A DNA stretch of 64,000 nt from Flavobacteriaceae bacterium (lineage in GTDB: Bacteria > Bacteroidota > Bacteroidia > Flavobacteriales > Flavobacteriaceae). The notes under the pieces are model-generated. The model saw only the letters and a program-made list of their open reading frames with translations. It was not told the DNA's origin and searched no databases. Location of the stretch: contig DUDG01000014.1 of NCBI GenBank assembly GCA_012959395.1, positions 1 to 64,000 of the forward strand, given 5' to 3'. Shown here in pieces: positions 1 to 8,111 of this stretch; the first letter of the stretch is position 1, and each line of letters starts with the position of its first letter. A program made the translations under genes and the position numbers.

Positions 1-332
1 TTTAAGTTTGACCAAGAACCACCATTAACTGAATCAATTCCATTTCTGTTTAGTATTTCATTAGCTTGACCACTTCTCATCCCACTTGCACATACTAAAA
101 TAATCTTTTTGTTGTAAAATTTAATTTTATCAAGGTTCTGCTCAATTGTATTTAAAGTAATATTTATAGAATTTTTATAATTCCCCGATGCAAATTCTTG
201 TGGAGTTCTTACATCTATTACAATTCCGCCATTATTTAATACTTCTATAGCTTTTTTAGATTTATTGTTAGAATTATAAAAATAAAAGACAATACCCAAA
301 ATAATAATTATATAAAAAAAATAATTGCTCAT
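1..332 (-). CDS. Rhodanese-like domain protein (3' end cut by window edge)
   Basis: The frame starts at an ATG at 332 and runs off the window after 110 codons without a stop, so the C-terminus is missing, probably by only a few residues. Residues 5-20 form one hydrophobic segment that would anchor the protein in the membrane, with the domain outside the cytoplasm or tethered to it. A single rhodanese domain follows: an IDVRTPQEF strand-turn near 39-47 and the active-site loop CASGMRSGQA with Cys81 as the persulfide-forming residue. The ending NGGSW is typical of small single-domain rhodaneses. These enzymes move sulfane sulfur, or serve as redox/thiol carriers; the substrate cannot be read from the sequence. 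It is divergent from the HTH operon to its right. Confidence 0.8.
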   Translation of the reverse strand, partial: MSNYFFYIIIILGIVFYFYNSNNKSKKAIEVLNNGGIVIDVRTPQEFASGNYKNSINITLNTIEQNLDKIKFYNKKIILVCASGMRSGQANEILNRNGIDSVNGGSWSNL

Positions 333-427
333 ATTATATAAATTTTGAAGCGAAAATAATAATTTAAAATTAAACCATAGGCATATCATCCTCCGTTAAT
401 TCAGCAATTCTTATATTTTAAAAAAAA

Positions 428-485
428 GTAAACTAAACATTACATTTTAAATATTTTTTTATATATTTGTAAAGTAAACATTACA
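428..485 (+). promoter_or_regulatory. Duplicated 17-bp operator-like repeat around a -7 box
   Basis: Two direct repeats, GTAAACTAAACATTACA at 428-444 and GTAAAGTAAACATTACA at 469-485, agree in 16 of 17 positions and are offset by 41 bp, close to four helical turns. A Bacteroidota -7 box, TATATTTG, lies at 462-469 and abuts the second repeat. This geometry fits binding of a dimeric repressor that occludes the promoter. The obvious candidate is the small HTH protein encoded at 1011-1205, acting as autoregulator. The repeats are seen directly; the function is inferred. Confidence 0.5.
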
Positions 486-500
486 AAAATTACTATAAAT

Positions 501-617
501 ATGAAAAAATTAATAACTAAAATGAAGAAGTTTTATCAATGTGAACTTAGAACTTTTAAGAAACATAATACTGTTATAATCATCGTTATATTCTTCATAA
601 TACTTAATATAAAATAA
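501..617 (+). CDS. Possible 38-residue single-pass membrane peptide
   Basis: This short frame starts with ATG at 501, about 30 bases after the -7 box at 462-469, and ends with TAA at 615-617, seven bases before the ATG of the next gene. The peptide has a basic N-terminal half (residues 2-22, many Lys) and a hydrophobic C-terminal stretch, roughly residues 24-37, rich in Ile, Val and Phe, so it could insert in the membrane. It would be the first cistron of the HTH/membrane-protein operon. I recognise no family. The alternative is that this is simply a 120-base leader and the first gene is at 625. Confidence 0.35.
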   Translation: MKKLITKMKKFYQCELRTFKKHNTVIIIVIFFIILNIK

Positions 618-624
618 TATCATT

Positions 625-1014
625 ATGAAAACACAATTAAAGAAAAATACTAAAAAATTAGCTATTTGGACAGTTGCTTGGGTTGGAAGTCTAGCTTTTT
701 TAACAGGTGCAGAAAACACCCTGTGGGATAATTTAATTTTTACTAAAATAGGCCTTTTAATAAATCTTGCTATTGGAGTTGGAATGATTATCGCAAATAA
801 AAATTTATTCAATCATTATGATGAACTGCAAAAAAAAATTCAATTAGAAGCAATGGCACTTACATTAGGATTAGCAGTTGTTGTTGGTATTGTGTATGAA
901 GTTTCATTTGATTTTGGTGTTATTAACTCAGAACCTGAAGGTGAGTATATAGTAATTTTTATTAGCATTTGTTATATAGTTTCAACTTTCCTTAATTCAA
1001 GACGATACAGATGA
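625..1014 (+). CDS. Small four-helix membrane protein paired with an HTH regulator
   Basis: The 129-residue product has about four hydrophobic segments (roughly 12-28, 41-58, 74-92 and 107-122) joined by short loops. The loop before the third segment, around residues 66-74, carries the pattern DELQKKIQLEA. From memory this recurs in small membrane proteins encoded next to 65-70-residue XRE regulators in many bacteria. The stop codon overlaps the start of the regulator gene by four bases, so the two are likely translationally coupled. The function of the family is unknown to me; the pairing suggests the membrane protein and the regulator work together or are co-regulated in response to an envelope signal. 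Confidence 0.7.
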   Translation: MKTQLKKNTKKLAIWTVAWVGSLAFLTGAENTLWDNLIFTKIGLLINLAIGVGMIIANKNLFNHYDELQKKIQLEAMALTLGLAVVVGIVYEVSFDFGVINSEPEGEYIVIFISICYIVSTFLNSRRYR

Positions 1015-1205
1015 AAAATCGAGTCCAAGAATTAAGAAAAAGTCAAAAATTAACTCAGGAAGAACTGGCAGAGTTAATTGGAATATCACGTCAAGCTATA
1101 AACGCAATTGAAAAAGAAAAATTCGACCCAAGTTTGCCTACTGCATTTAAAATGGCGAATCTTTTTAAAACTTCTATTGAGGAATTATTTTTATTTATTA
1201 AATAA
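1011..1205 (+). CDS. XRE-family helix-turn-helix regulator, 64 residues
   Basis: The protein is essentially a single HTH domain: residues 2-57 give the five-helix XRE fold, with the recognition-helix region LAELIGISRQAINAIE at about 19-34. There is no additional sensor domain, as in the short autoregulatory members of the family. It overlaps the upstream membrane protein gene by four bases (ATGA). The paired repeats at 428-444 and 469-485 upstream of the operon are the natural candidate operator, which would make it an autorepressor. The M49 peptidase gene begins 26 bases downstream and may be cotranscribed. Confidence 0.85.
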   Translation: MKNRVQELRKSQKLTQEELAELIGISRQAINAIEKEKFDPSLPTAFKMANLFKTSIEELFLFIK

Positions 1206-1231
1206 CACAAATAACTTTCTATATTTAGGTT

Positions 1232-3250
1232 ATGAAAAAAGAATATTTAATTGCTTTATTTAGAGGGTCAGTTTTTGGTTACTTAACATTTTTATTCATT
1301 TTTTTTAATTCCTGTACATCTGCTGTTGAACAAAAAGATGATTTTAGTTTTTTTTCTGAACAATTCGCAGATATTAAAATCCTGAGATATCAAGTGCCTG
1401 GATTTGACGAACTAAATCTAAGTCAAAAGAAACTTGTTTATTATTTAACTCAAGCTGGTCTTGCAGGTAGAGATATTATGTATGATCAAAATTATAGACA
1501 TAATGTTTCTATAAGAACTGCATTAGAAAAAATATATCAGAATTATAAAGGGGATAAATCTTTAGATAATTGGAAATCGTTTGAAACCTATCTAAAAAGA
1601 ATTTGGTTTTCTAACGGGATACATCATCACTATTCAAATGATAAGCATGATCCAGGTTTTTCATCTAATTATTTAGAAAAATTACTAAATGAAACTAATA
1701 CCATCTTAGAAAAAGAAGCTTTTGATGTTGTTTTTAATGATGAGGATTCTAAAAAAGTAAATTTAGACGCAAGTAAAGGATTAATTAAAGGTTCTGCTGT
1801 AAATTTCTATGGTCCTGATGTTACAGTTGAAGATGTAGACTTTTATTACAGTGAAATAAAAAAAGTTTCTAATCCTGAAAAACCTATTTCACTTGGATTA
1901 AATTCTAAGCTTGTTAAAGAAAATGGAAAACTTGTAGAGAAAGTTTGGAAACTTAATGGAATGTATAGTGAGGAGATAGAAAATATTATTTATTGGTTAT
2001 CTAAAGCCTCAGAATTTGCTGAAAACGAAAAACAGAAAAAAGGTTTTGATCTTTTAATAAAATATTATGAAACTGGTGATTTAAATATATGGGATGAATA
2101 TAATGTAGCATGGGTAGAAACTATTGAGGGAGATGTGGATTATATAAATGGCTTTATTGAAGTTTATAACGATCCTAAAGGATATAGAGGTTCTTATGAA
2201 TCAGTAGTTCAAATAAAAGATTTTGAAATGAGCAAAAAGATGGATGATGTTTCAAATAATGCTCAATGGTTTGAAGATAATGCACCAATAATGAAAAGTC
2301 ACAAAAAAGATTCCGTAGTTGGCATATCCTATAATACTGTAAATGTTGCAGGTGAAGCTGGAGATTCTTCACCATCTACTCCAATTGGAATAAATCTTCC
2401 TAATGCTAATTGGATAAGAGTGATGCACGGTTCTAAATCAGTTTCTTTAGGAAACATACTATATGCATATGGAAATGCAGGAAGCAGTGGAAGGTTAAAT
2501 GAATATGCCTATTCTGAAACAGAAATTGAACTTGAAAAAAAATATGGTGAAGATGCAGGTAGTTTACATACTGCTTTGCATGAAGTAATAGGTCATGCTA
2601 GTGGCAAAATAAACGATGGCATTGGGACCACCAAGGAAACATTAAAAAGCTACGCCTCAGCACTTGAGGAAGCTAGAGCTGACTTGGTTGGATTATATTT
2701 TATTTCAGATAAAAAACTTGAAGAAATTGGTATCTCACCATCTGCAAAGGATATGGGAAGAGCTAGTTATGATGGATATATTAGAAATGGTTTAATAACT
2801 CAACTTATTAGAATAAAGCTAGGTGACGATATTGAAGAATCCCATATGAGAAACCGTCAATTAGTTTCTTCTTGGGCTTATGAAAAAGGATTAAAAGATA
2901 ACGTAATTGAAAAAGTAAAAAGGGATAAAAAAACATTTTATGTAATTAATGACTACAAAAAACTAAGAATATTATTTGGTGATTTACTTCGTGAAATACA
3001 AAGAATTAAATCTGAAGGAGACTTTGAAGCTGGTAAAAATCTGATTGAAAATTATGGAGTTAAAGTAGATCAAGAAATACATAAGGAAGTTTTAGAAAGA
3101 AATAAAAAGTTCACATCTGCTCCATATAGTGGTTTTATAAATCCTGAATTGGTATTAATTAAAAACAATGATGGAGAAATTATAGATGTTAAAGTAACAC
3201 AACCTGAAAGCTTTTCCTCCCAAATGTTGAATTACTCAAAGACGTATTAA
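1232..3250 (+). CDS. Dipeptidyl-peptidase III family lipoprotein (M49)
   Basis: The 672-residue protein is a zinc metallopeptidase of family M49, which removes dipeptides from the N-termini of short peptides. The diagnostic zinc motif HEVIGH lies at residues 450-455, and the second zinc-ligand motif of the family appears as EEARAD at about 479-484 (human DPP3 has EECRAE). The N-terminus has a basic start, a hydrophobic stretch at about 8-26 and a lipobox-like end at Cys28, so the enzyme is probably a lipoprotein of the cell envelope rather than cytosolic. That fits scavenging of peptides from outside. It converges with the Rieske gene, their ends overlapping by four bases. Confidence 0.88.
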   Translation: MKKEYLIALFRGSVFGYLTFLFIFFNSCTSAVEQKDDFSFFSEQFADIKILRYQVPGFDELNLSQKKLVYYLTQAGLAGRDIMYDQNYRHNVSIRTALEKIYQNYKGDKSLDNWKSFETYLKRIWFSNGIHHHYSNDKHDPGFSSNYLEKLLNETNTILEKEAFDVVFNDEDSKKVNLDASKGLIKGSAVNFYGPDVTVEDVDFYYSEIKKVSNPEKPISLGLNSKLVKENGKLVEKVWKLNGMYSEEIENIIYWLSKASEFAENEKQKKGFDLLIKYYETGDLNIWDEYNVAWVETIEGDVDYINGFIEVYNDPKGYRGSYESVVQIKDFEMSKKMDDVSNNAQWFEDNAPIMKSHKKDSVVGISYNTVNVAGEAGDSSPSTPIGINLPNANWIRVMHGSKSVSLGNILYAYGNAGSSGRLNEYAYSETEIELEKKYGEDAGSLHTALHEVIGHASGKINDGIGTTKETLKSYASALEEARADLVGLYFISDKKLEEIGISPSAKDMGRASYDGYIRNGLITQLIRIKLGDDIEESHMRNRQLVSSWAYEKGLKDNVIEKVKRDKKTFYVINDYKKLRILFGDLLREIQRIKSEGDFEAGKNLIENYGVKVDQEIHKEVLERNKKFTSAPYSGFINPELVLIKNNDGEIIDVKVTQPESFSSQMLNYSKTY

Positions 3251-4341
3251 ATTGCTTGGTTCATAAAATTTGATATTAAATTATGAAAATGATGAACTCC
3301 TTTTTCCTTGGTGGGAGAAAATCGCCCTGCCTTGTAAAAAGCTGATCTTAATCCTTTATGAACATTTTCCACTACAACTTCATCTTCTTTTTCAACTTTT
3401 TCTAATTGACTACCTGCACCCCTATTTAATTTAGATTTATCATACACATAAGACCTAAATGAAACTTTTGTTAAAGAGCTTGACAAAGGTTTAACTATAT
3501 TAATAGAAAGTCCCCAAGGATAAAAATTAAACATCATGTTTGGAAAAACCCAGTAATAATATGCGGCTACATTTTTACCATAGTCAACATGACCTTTTGG
3601 AAGATCGAAAACTTCTGAATCATCTTCACTATATCCTATTTGTAGATTACAATAATCGTAAACTTCAGTAGTATAATTTTGGTAATCTAAAATCTCATTT
3701 AAATCTTTATGAACAAAAGGCACATGAAATCCTTCTAAGTAATTATCACAATATAAAGCCCAGTGGGAATTAACAGTAAAATCTTTTGAAAGAGAATCAT
3801 CAAAATTAAACTGTTCAATAGGGAGATATCCTATACGTTCATTCATTTTATCAATAACGCATTGAAAATCAAAAGAGGGGTTTAAACCAACAAACAATAA
3901 TTTTCCCCATTTCTTTAAAGGAAAATTATGTAAACTGTCACAAGCTCTAGGAAAATCTTTAGCATCCTTAAACTCAGGCATATATTCATACTTTCCTTTA
4001 TTATCAAAACGTCTACCATGATACATACATGTTATTTTTTTTGCTTCACCTGGTTCTAAAACCAATAAATTTCCCCTATGAGTACAAACATTAGTCATAC
4101 AATTAACCTGACCATCTAGACTTCTAGATAAGAAAATAGGTTCAGATAAATACTTTTCTAAAATAACAAGAGGATAAACATAATTATTCTTTTCAACTAA
4201 ATTTTCATCACCAACCCATTGCCAGGACTTTAAAAATATTTTTTCTTTTATTAATTCAAAAGCCACAGGATCTTTATAAAAAGAGGACGGCAATGTTTCT
4301 GCCTTTGAAATATCAGGATCTATTTTATAGTTATCTTTCAT
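3247..4341 (-). CDS. Rieske non-heme iron oxygenase, alpha-subunit type
   Basis: The 364-residue protein has the two-part architecture of ring-hydroxylating or demethylating oxygenase alpha subunits. The N-terminal Rieske [2Fe-2S] site is CTH at 86-88 and CMYH at 105-108, that is C-x-H, 16 residues, C-x2-H. The C-terminal catalytic iron site shows EGFHVPFVH, with His206 and His211 as ligands and acidic residues at 199 and 203. No ferredoxin reductase or beta subunit gene is adjacent, so electrons must come from a partner encoded elsewhere. Homologues act on aromatics, choline/betaines or other quaternary amines; the substrate here is not determinable. It is divergent, with a 41-base gap, from the transporter and aldehyde dehydrogenase genes. 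Confidence 0.82.
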   Translation of the reverse strand: MKDNYKIDPDISKAETLPSSFYKDPVAFELIKEKIFLKSWQWVGDENLVEKNNYVYPLVILEKYLSEPIFLSRSLDGQVNCMTNVCTHRGNLLVLEPGEAKKITCMYHGRRFDNKGKYEYMPEFKDAKDFPRACDSLHNFPLKKWGKLLFVGLNPSFDFQCVIDKMNERIGYLPIEQFNFDDSLSKDFTVNSHWALYCDNYLEGFHVPFVHKDLNEILDYQNYTTEVYDYCNLQIGYSEDDSEVFDLPKGHVDYGKNVAAYYYWVFPNMMFNFYPWGLSINIVKPLSSSLTKVSFRSYVYDKSKLNRGAGSQLEKVEKEDEVVVENVHKGLRSAFYKAGRFSPTKEKGVHHFHNLISNFMNQAI

Positions 4342-4382
4342 TAATTTTTATTAACTAATTTAAAGAAATATAGATTTTTATT

Positions 4383-5675
4383 TTGAAGAATCAAAAGATT
4401 GGTTTATTAGCGGCAACATCTTTAATAGTAGGAAATATGATAGGGGCAGGAATTTTTGTTTTGCCAGCTAGTCTTGCTAAATATGGTGGAATAAGTATTT
4501 TAGGCTGGATATTTACTGCAAGTGGAGCCTTAATTTTAGCGAAAATATTCAGTAATTTTAGTAAAATTCTTAAAGGACAAAGCGGAGGACCTTATCTTTA
4601 TTCTAAGGTAGTTTTTGGAGATTTTATTGGTTTTTTAGTTGCTTGGGGGTATTGGATATCATGTTGGATAAATAATGCCGCAATTGCTGTTGCAATTGTA
4701 AGTGCATTAAGTTTCTTTTTTCCTGTGTTAATAACAAACCCCTTTTATGCTACTCTAATTGGATTGATATTCATTTGGTTTTTTACGTGGACCTCATCGA
4801 AAGGAATAAAGTCTTCAGGAAATATTCAAATTTTCACAACAATTGCTAAAATAATTCCGCTTCTATTTATTATTATAGCAGGATTATTTTTATTTGATTA
4901 TAATACTTTTCCTAGTTTCAATATTACTGAGAAAAGTAATTTTGAAATCTTTCCAATAGTTTCTGTAATGACATTATATGCTTTCTTAGGAATTGAGTGT
5001 GCTACAATTCCTGCTAATAATATAAAAAACCCTAGTGAAACAATTCCTACTGCGACTATGCTTGGAACTGTTATTTCTACTTTAATCTATATTCTTGGAA
5101 CAGTAGTATTATTTGGAATACTTCCTAATGAAACAATAATTAATTCTCCTGCTCCTTTTGCAGAAGCTGGAGAAATTATTGGAGGAAAATATACTGGATA
5201 TTTAGTTTCAGCAGGAGCAGCAATTTCCGCAATTGGAGCACTAAACGGTTGGATTTTGATTACTAGCTATATGCCTATGTCCATGGCTAATGATAAACTA
5301 TTCCCTAAAATATTTAAAAATAAAAATAAAAAAGGTTCTCCTGTATTTAGTTTAGTTTTTGGAAGTATTCTAACTTCAATAGTTATGACTATGAATTTTT
5401 CAGAAGGGCTTGTTTCCAGATTTGAGTTTTTGATATTGTTAACTACTTTATCAACGCTAGTACCCTATCTTTTTGTTAGTGCTTCATATATGTTATATCA
5501 TATAGAAAATAAATTTTTAAAAACTACAATTTTCAAATCTAGTATTCTTGCAATATTAGGTTCTGTTTATTCATTATGGGCAATTTTTGGCACGGGTATT
5601 GAATCTATATTTTATGGATCAATATTACTATTAATAGGGGTTCCATTCTATTATATAATGAAAATTAAAAATTAA
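4383..5675 (+). CDS. APC-family amino acid transporter, AdiC/CadB-like
   Basis: The 430-residue protein has about twelve hydrophobic segments. The first contains GNMIGAGIFVLPASLAKYGG (about 17-36), the unwound substrate-binding helix of the amino acid-polyamine-organocation superfamily. The following GGPYLYSKVVFG and YWISCWINNAA segments resemble the basic-amino-acid exchangers (arginine/agmatine, lysine/cadaverine). The start used is TTG at 4383, because the next ATG lies inside transmembrane helix 1 and would delete part of it. Being upstream of an aminoadipate-semialdehyde-type dehydrogenase, it may bring in lysine or a related amino acid; this is inference from context. Confidence 0.8.
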   Translation: MKNQKIGLLAATSLIVGNMIGAGIFVLPASLAKYGGISILGWIFTASGALILAKIFSNFSKILKGQSGGPYLYSKVVFGDFIGFLVAWGYWISCWINNAAIAVAIVSALSFFFPVLITNPFYATLIGLIFIWFFTWTSSKGIKSSGNIQIFTTIAKIIPLLFIIIAGLFLFDYNTFPSFNITEKSNFEIFPIVSVMTLYAFLGIECATIPANNIKNPSETIPTATMLGTVISTLIYILGTVVLFGILPNETIINSPAPFAEAGEIIGGKYTGYLVSAGAAISAIGALNGWILITSYMPMSMANDKLFPKIFKNKNKKGSPVFSLVFGSILTSIVMTMNFSEGLVSRFEFLILLTTLSTLVPYLFVSASYMLYHIENKFLKTTIFKSSILAILGSVYSLWAIFGTGIESIFYGSILLLIGVPFYYIMKIKN

Positions 5676-5694
5676 TTTTCACTCTATTTTTAGT

Positions 5695-5702
5695 TAAATT
5701 TG
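5695..5702 (+). promoter_or_regulatory. Candidate -7 box (TAAATTTG) for the aldehyde dehydrogenase gene
   Basis: TAAATTTG matches the Bacteroidota TAnnTTTG box and sits 16 bases before the ATG at 5719, in the 43-base gap after the transporter. No clear TTG lies at the usual -33 spacing, so the call is weak. Confidence 0.3.
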
Positions 5703-5718
5703 TTGCAAATACAATAAA

Positions 5719-7266
5719 ATGAATTCAGAAAAAAATAACATAAAATCTCTTTTAACAAAACTTGGAATAACTGAAAATAATAAAGGTTGCTCAAATGGAA
5801 TTGAGTGGTTTGGTTCTGGAGAATTAATTAATTCTCATAGTCCTGTAAATGGTTCTTTACTAGGCAAGGTTCAAGTAGGAAATAAAAAAGACTATAATAA
5901 ATTAATGAATGAAGCTGAAAATGCTTTTAAAAGTTTCAGGAAAATACCTGCACCCGAAAGAGGAAATTTAGTACGACTTTTAGGAAATAAAATTAGAGAA
6001 AATAAAGCAGAATTAGGAGAGTTAGTTTCTTGGGAGATGGGAAAGTCTTTACAAGAAGGATTAGGTGAAGTACAAGAAATGATTGATATATGTGATTTTG
6101 CAGTTGGACTTTCTAGACAGCTATATGGTTTAACGATGCATTCTGAAAGGCCAAATCATAGAATGTATGAACAGTACCATCCCTTAGGAATAGTTGGTGT
6201 TATTTCTGCTTTTAATTTTCCCGTTGCAGTTTGGAGTTGGAATGTAGCCTTGGCTTGGGTATGTGGAAATGTATGTATATGGAAACCCTCTGAAAAAACA
6301 CCACTTTGTAGCATTGTATGTCAGAATTTAATCTCTCAAATTTTAAAAGACAATAATATACCAATTGGTGTATCTTGTTTAATCAATGGAGATAGAAATA
6401 TCGGACAGTTAATGTCTGATGATAATAGAATAAATCTATTATCTGCTACAGGATCAACCAAAATGGGTAAAGATGTAGCTCAGAGAGTTGGTACTAGATT
6501 AGGTAAATCTCTTTTAGAGCTTGGAGGAAATAATGCCATTATTGTCACTCCAAGTGTTAATATAAAACAAGCCGTAATAAATATTGTATTTGGAGCTGTA
6601 GGAACTTGTGGTCAACGATGCACTTCTACTAGAAGAATTATTGTACATGAATCCATAATTGAACAAATTAAAGTTGAATTAAGCAAAGCTTATAAGCAGT
6701 TAAATATTGGTAATCCTTTGGATGAGAGTAATCATGTGGGGCCTTTAATTGATAATGATGCAGTGAATCAATATTTATCAGCACTAAATATAGTTAAAGA
6801 ACAAGGTGGTAAATTCATTGTTGAAGGTGGTCTTTTAAAAGGGAAAGAATATGAAAGTAATTGCTATGTTAAACCAGCAATAGCAGAAATTAAAAATCAT
6901 GTTTCAATCGTACAGACTGAAACCTTTGCTCCTATTCTCTATCTAATAAAATACAGCGGAAACCTTGAAAATGCTATAGAAATTATGAATGATGTGAAGC
7001 AAGGTCTATCTTCTGCAATTATGACTAAAAACTTAAAAGATTCTGAAACATTTTTATCACATTCTGGAAGTGATTGTGGAATAGCTAATGTTAATATAGG
7101 AACTTCTGGAGCTGAAATTGGAGGAGCATTTGGAGGAGAGAAAGAAACTGGAGGAGGACGAGAAAGTGGTTCTGATGCATGGAAAGTTTATATGAGAAGA
7201 CAAACCAATACTATAAATTTTTCTTCTGAACTAGCATTAGCCCAGGGCATTAATTTTGATTTATAA
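5719..7266 (+). CDS. Aldehyde dehydrogenase, ALDH7/aminoadipate semialdehyde type
   Basis: The 515-residue enzyme is a full-length NAD(P)-dependent aldehyde dehydrogenase. The general base Glu267 lies in LLELGGNNA and the nucleophile Cys301 in CGQRCTSTRR. The N-terminus, the YEQYHPLGIVGVISAFNFPVA segment (about 151-171) and the C-terminal GGEKETGGGRESGSDAWK pattern are those of the antiquitin (ALDH7) branch, which oxidises alpha-aminoadipate semialdehyde/piperideine-6-carboxylate in lysine catabolism. The exact substrate is inferred from the subfamily. It follows the APC transporter by 43 bases and is closed by a strong terminator at 7281-7305. A lysine-degradation role would fit the transporter; no lysine aminotransferase is in the window. 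Confidence 0.85.
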   Translation: MNSEKNNIKSLLTKLGITENNKGCSNGIEWFGSGELINSHSPVNGSLLGKVQVGNKKDYNKLMNEAENAFKSFRKIPAPERGNLVRLLGNKIRENKAELGELVSWEMGKSLQEGLGEVQEMIDICDFAVGLSRQLYGLTMHSERPNHRMYEQYHPLGIVGVISAFNFPVAVWSWNVALAWVCGNVCIWKPSEKTPLCSIVCQNLISQILKDNNIPIGVSCLINGDRNIGQLMSDDNRINLLSATGSTKMGKDVAQRVGTRLGKSLLELGGNNAIIVTPSVNIKQAVINIVFGAVGTCGQRCTSTRRIIVHESIIEQIKVELSKAYKQLNIGNPLDESNHVGPLIDNDAVNQYLSALNIVKEQGGKFIVEGGLLKGKEYESNCYVKPAIAEIKNHVSIVQTETFAPILYLIKYSGNLENAIEIMNDVKQGLSSAIMTKNLKDSETFLSHSGSDCGIANVNIGTSGAEIGGAFGGEKETGGGRESGSDAWKVYMRRQTNTINFSSELALAQGINFDL

Positions 7267-7280
7267 ATTTTAAACATAAA

Positions 7281-7305
7281 AAAAACCCTCGTTGAGGGTT
7301 TTTTT
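7281..7305. terminator. Bidirectional rho-independent terminator
   Basis: The stem AAAAACCCTC / GAGGGTTTTT has a 3-base loop (GTT at 7291-7293), with the A run on one side and a T run to 7305 on the other. It can end the rightward aldehyde dehydrogenase transcript and the leftward lipoprotein transcript, which converge here. Confidence 0.85.
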
Positions 7306-7319
7306 ATTTAATAAGATTA

Positions 7320-8075
7320 TTAGTCTGAATCACCATCAGAATGGTTCTCATCCGAATCGTTGTCATCTTCAGAATGATTCTCGTCTGAATCATTATCATG
7401 AGTTTGACTTTGATAATTAAAATAACCTTCCACAGGTATCATTAAATGATCGTAACCAGTTCCTTGAAACATAACGTAAGGAGCTCCACTCATAAAATCA
7501 GTAGTTTGACCTGCCAATGTTGATGGATCTTTTGGCATTAACATCAAATGTGCTCCAGACTCAATCCATTGTCCTTCTGCAGCATCCTCTTTATTCATAA
7601 CCATTTGCTCTGAATTGTCTTCACCCATATCTCCATGTAACATCCAAGCCCATCCATCAGAATCCATTTCTGGCTTAGTCTTGCTCATGTATGCAGTCAC
7701 CCATTTAAATGATTGAGCATCACCAACCATAGCCATAGCTTCATGAGCATCCTTCCATCCATTTTCTGGATCTGCAGGTCCTCTTGGATTTGCAGGCATC
7801 GCGGTCCATCCGTTAGTTCCTTCTCTCAACATAGTTCCATCAGCATCCATTACTGTACAATTAGCAGCTATGTAAGAAGGTGCAGCAGTACTATAAGCCC
7901 ACACTTTCCACTCAACTGAAGTATGAGGCCCCTCAGGTTCTCCACTTCTATCTATTTCTACCTCAACCTCAACTATTTCAGGCTCAGGTGTTAAAAATGC
8001 TGTTGCTTTTTTGACAGCAGTATTATTACAAGATGAAAACATACATAATGTAAATAATAGTATTAAGTTTTTCAT
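7320..8075 (-). CDS. Acidic Met-rich lipoprotein of unknown function
   Basis: The 251-residue protein begins with a lipoprotein signal (MKNLILLFTLCMFSSC, Cys16). Residues about 50-225 form one Trp- and Met-rich domain, with WKVWAYSTAAPSYIA and DGTMLREGTNGWTAMP near its start. I recall similar hypothetical proteins in marine bacteria but cannot name a function. The tail ends in two 11-residue acidic repeats (NDSDENHSEDD, NDSDENHSDGD; residues 228-249) containing His, plausible as a metal-binding or solubilising tail. Its base composition is clearly higher in G+C, near 50 % in places, than neighbouring genes, which means either very high expression with codon bias or acquisition from elsewhere. 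It is the last gene of the metal-related run 11122-7320. Confidence 0.7.
   Translation of the reverse strand: MKNLILLFTLCMFSSCNNTAVKKATAFLTPEPEIVEVEVEIDRSGEPEGPHTSVEWKVWAYSTAAPSYIAANCTVMDADGTMLREGTNGWTAMPANPRGPADPENGWKDAHEAMAMVGDAQSFKWVTAYMSKTKPEMDSDGWAWMLHGDMGEDNSEQMVMNKEDAAEGQWIESGAHLMLMPKDPSTLAGQTTDFMSGAPYVMFQGTGYDHLMIPVEGYFNYQSQTHDNDSDENHSEDDNDSDENHSDGDSD
7329..7394 (-). repeat. Tandem 33-bp repeat encoding an acidic 11-residue unit
   Basis: Two in-frame units encode NDSDENHS plus three acidic/Gly residues (residues 228-238 and 239-249 of the lipoprotein). Eight of 11 residues are shared by position, and the unit is near-perfect at protein level. Copy number could vary between strains. 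Confidence 0.6.
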
Positions 8076-8111
8076 AATATTTTAGATTTATTTAAGTTAA
8101 ATTTAATAAAA

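Noticed and set aside
391-397. GGAGGAT followed by ATG on the minus strand as a ribosome binding site
   Set aside because: The ATG opens only four codons before TAA. The string is better explained as part of a 15-codon coding remnant, and SD sites are not used by neighbouring genes.
510-812. Minus-strand open frame of 100 codons across the HTH operon
   Set aside because: It overlaps the membrane protein gene at 625-1014, has no family features and covers the promoter repeats. It is a shadow frame.
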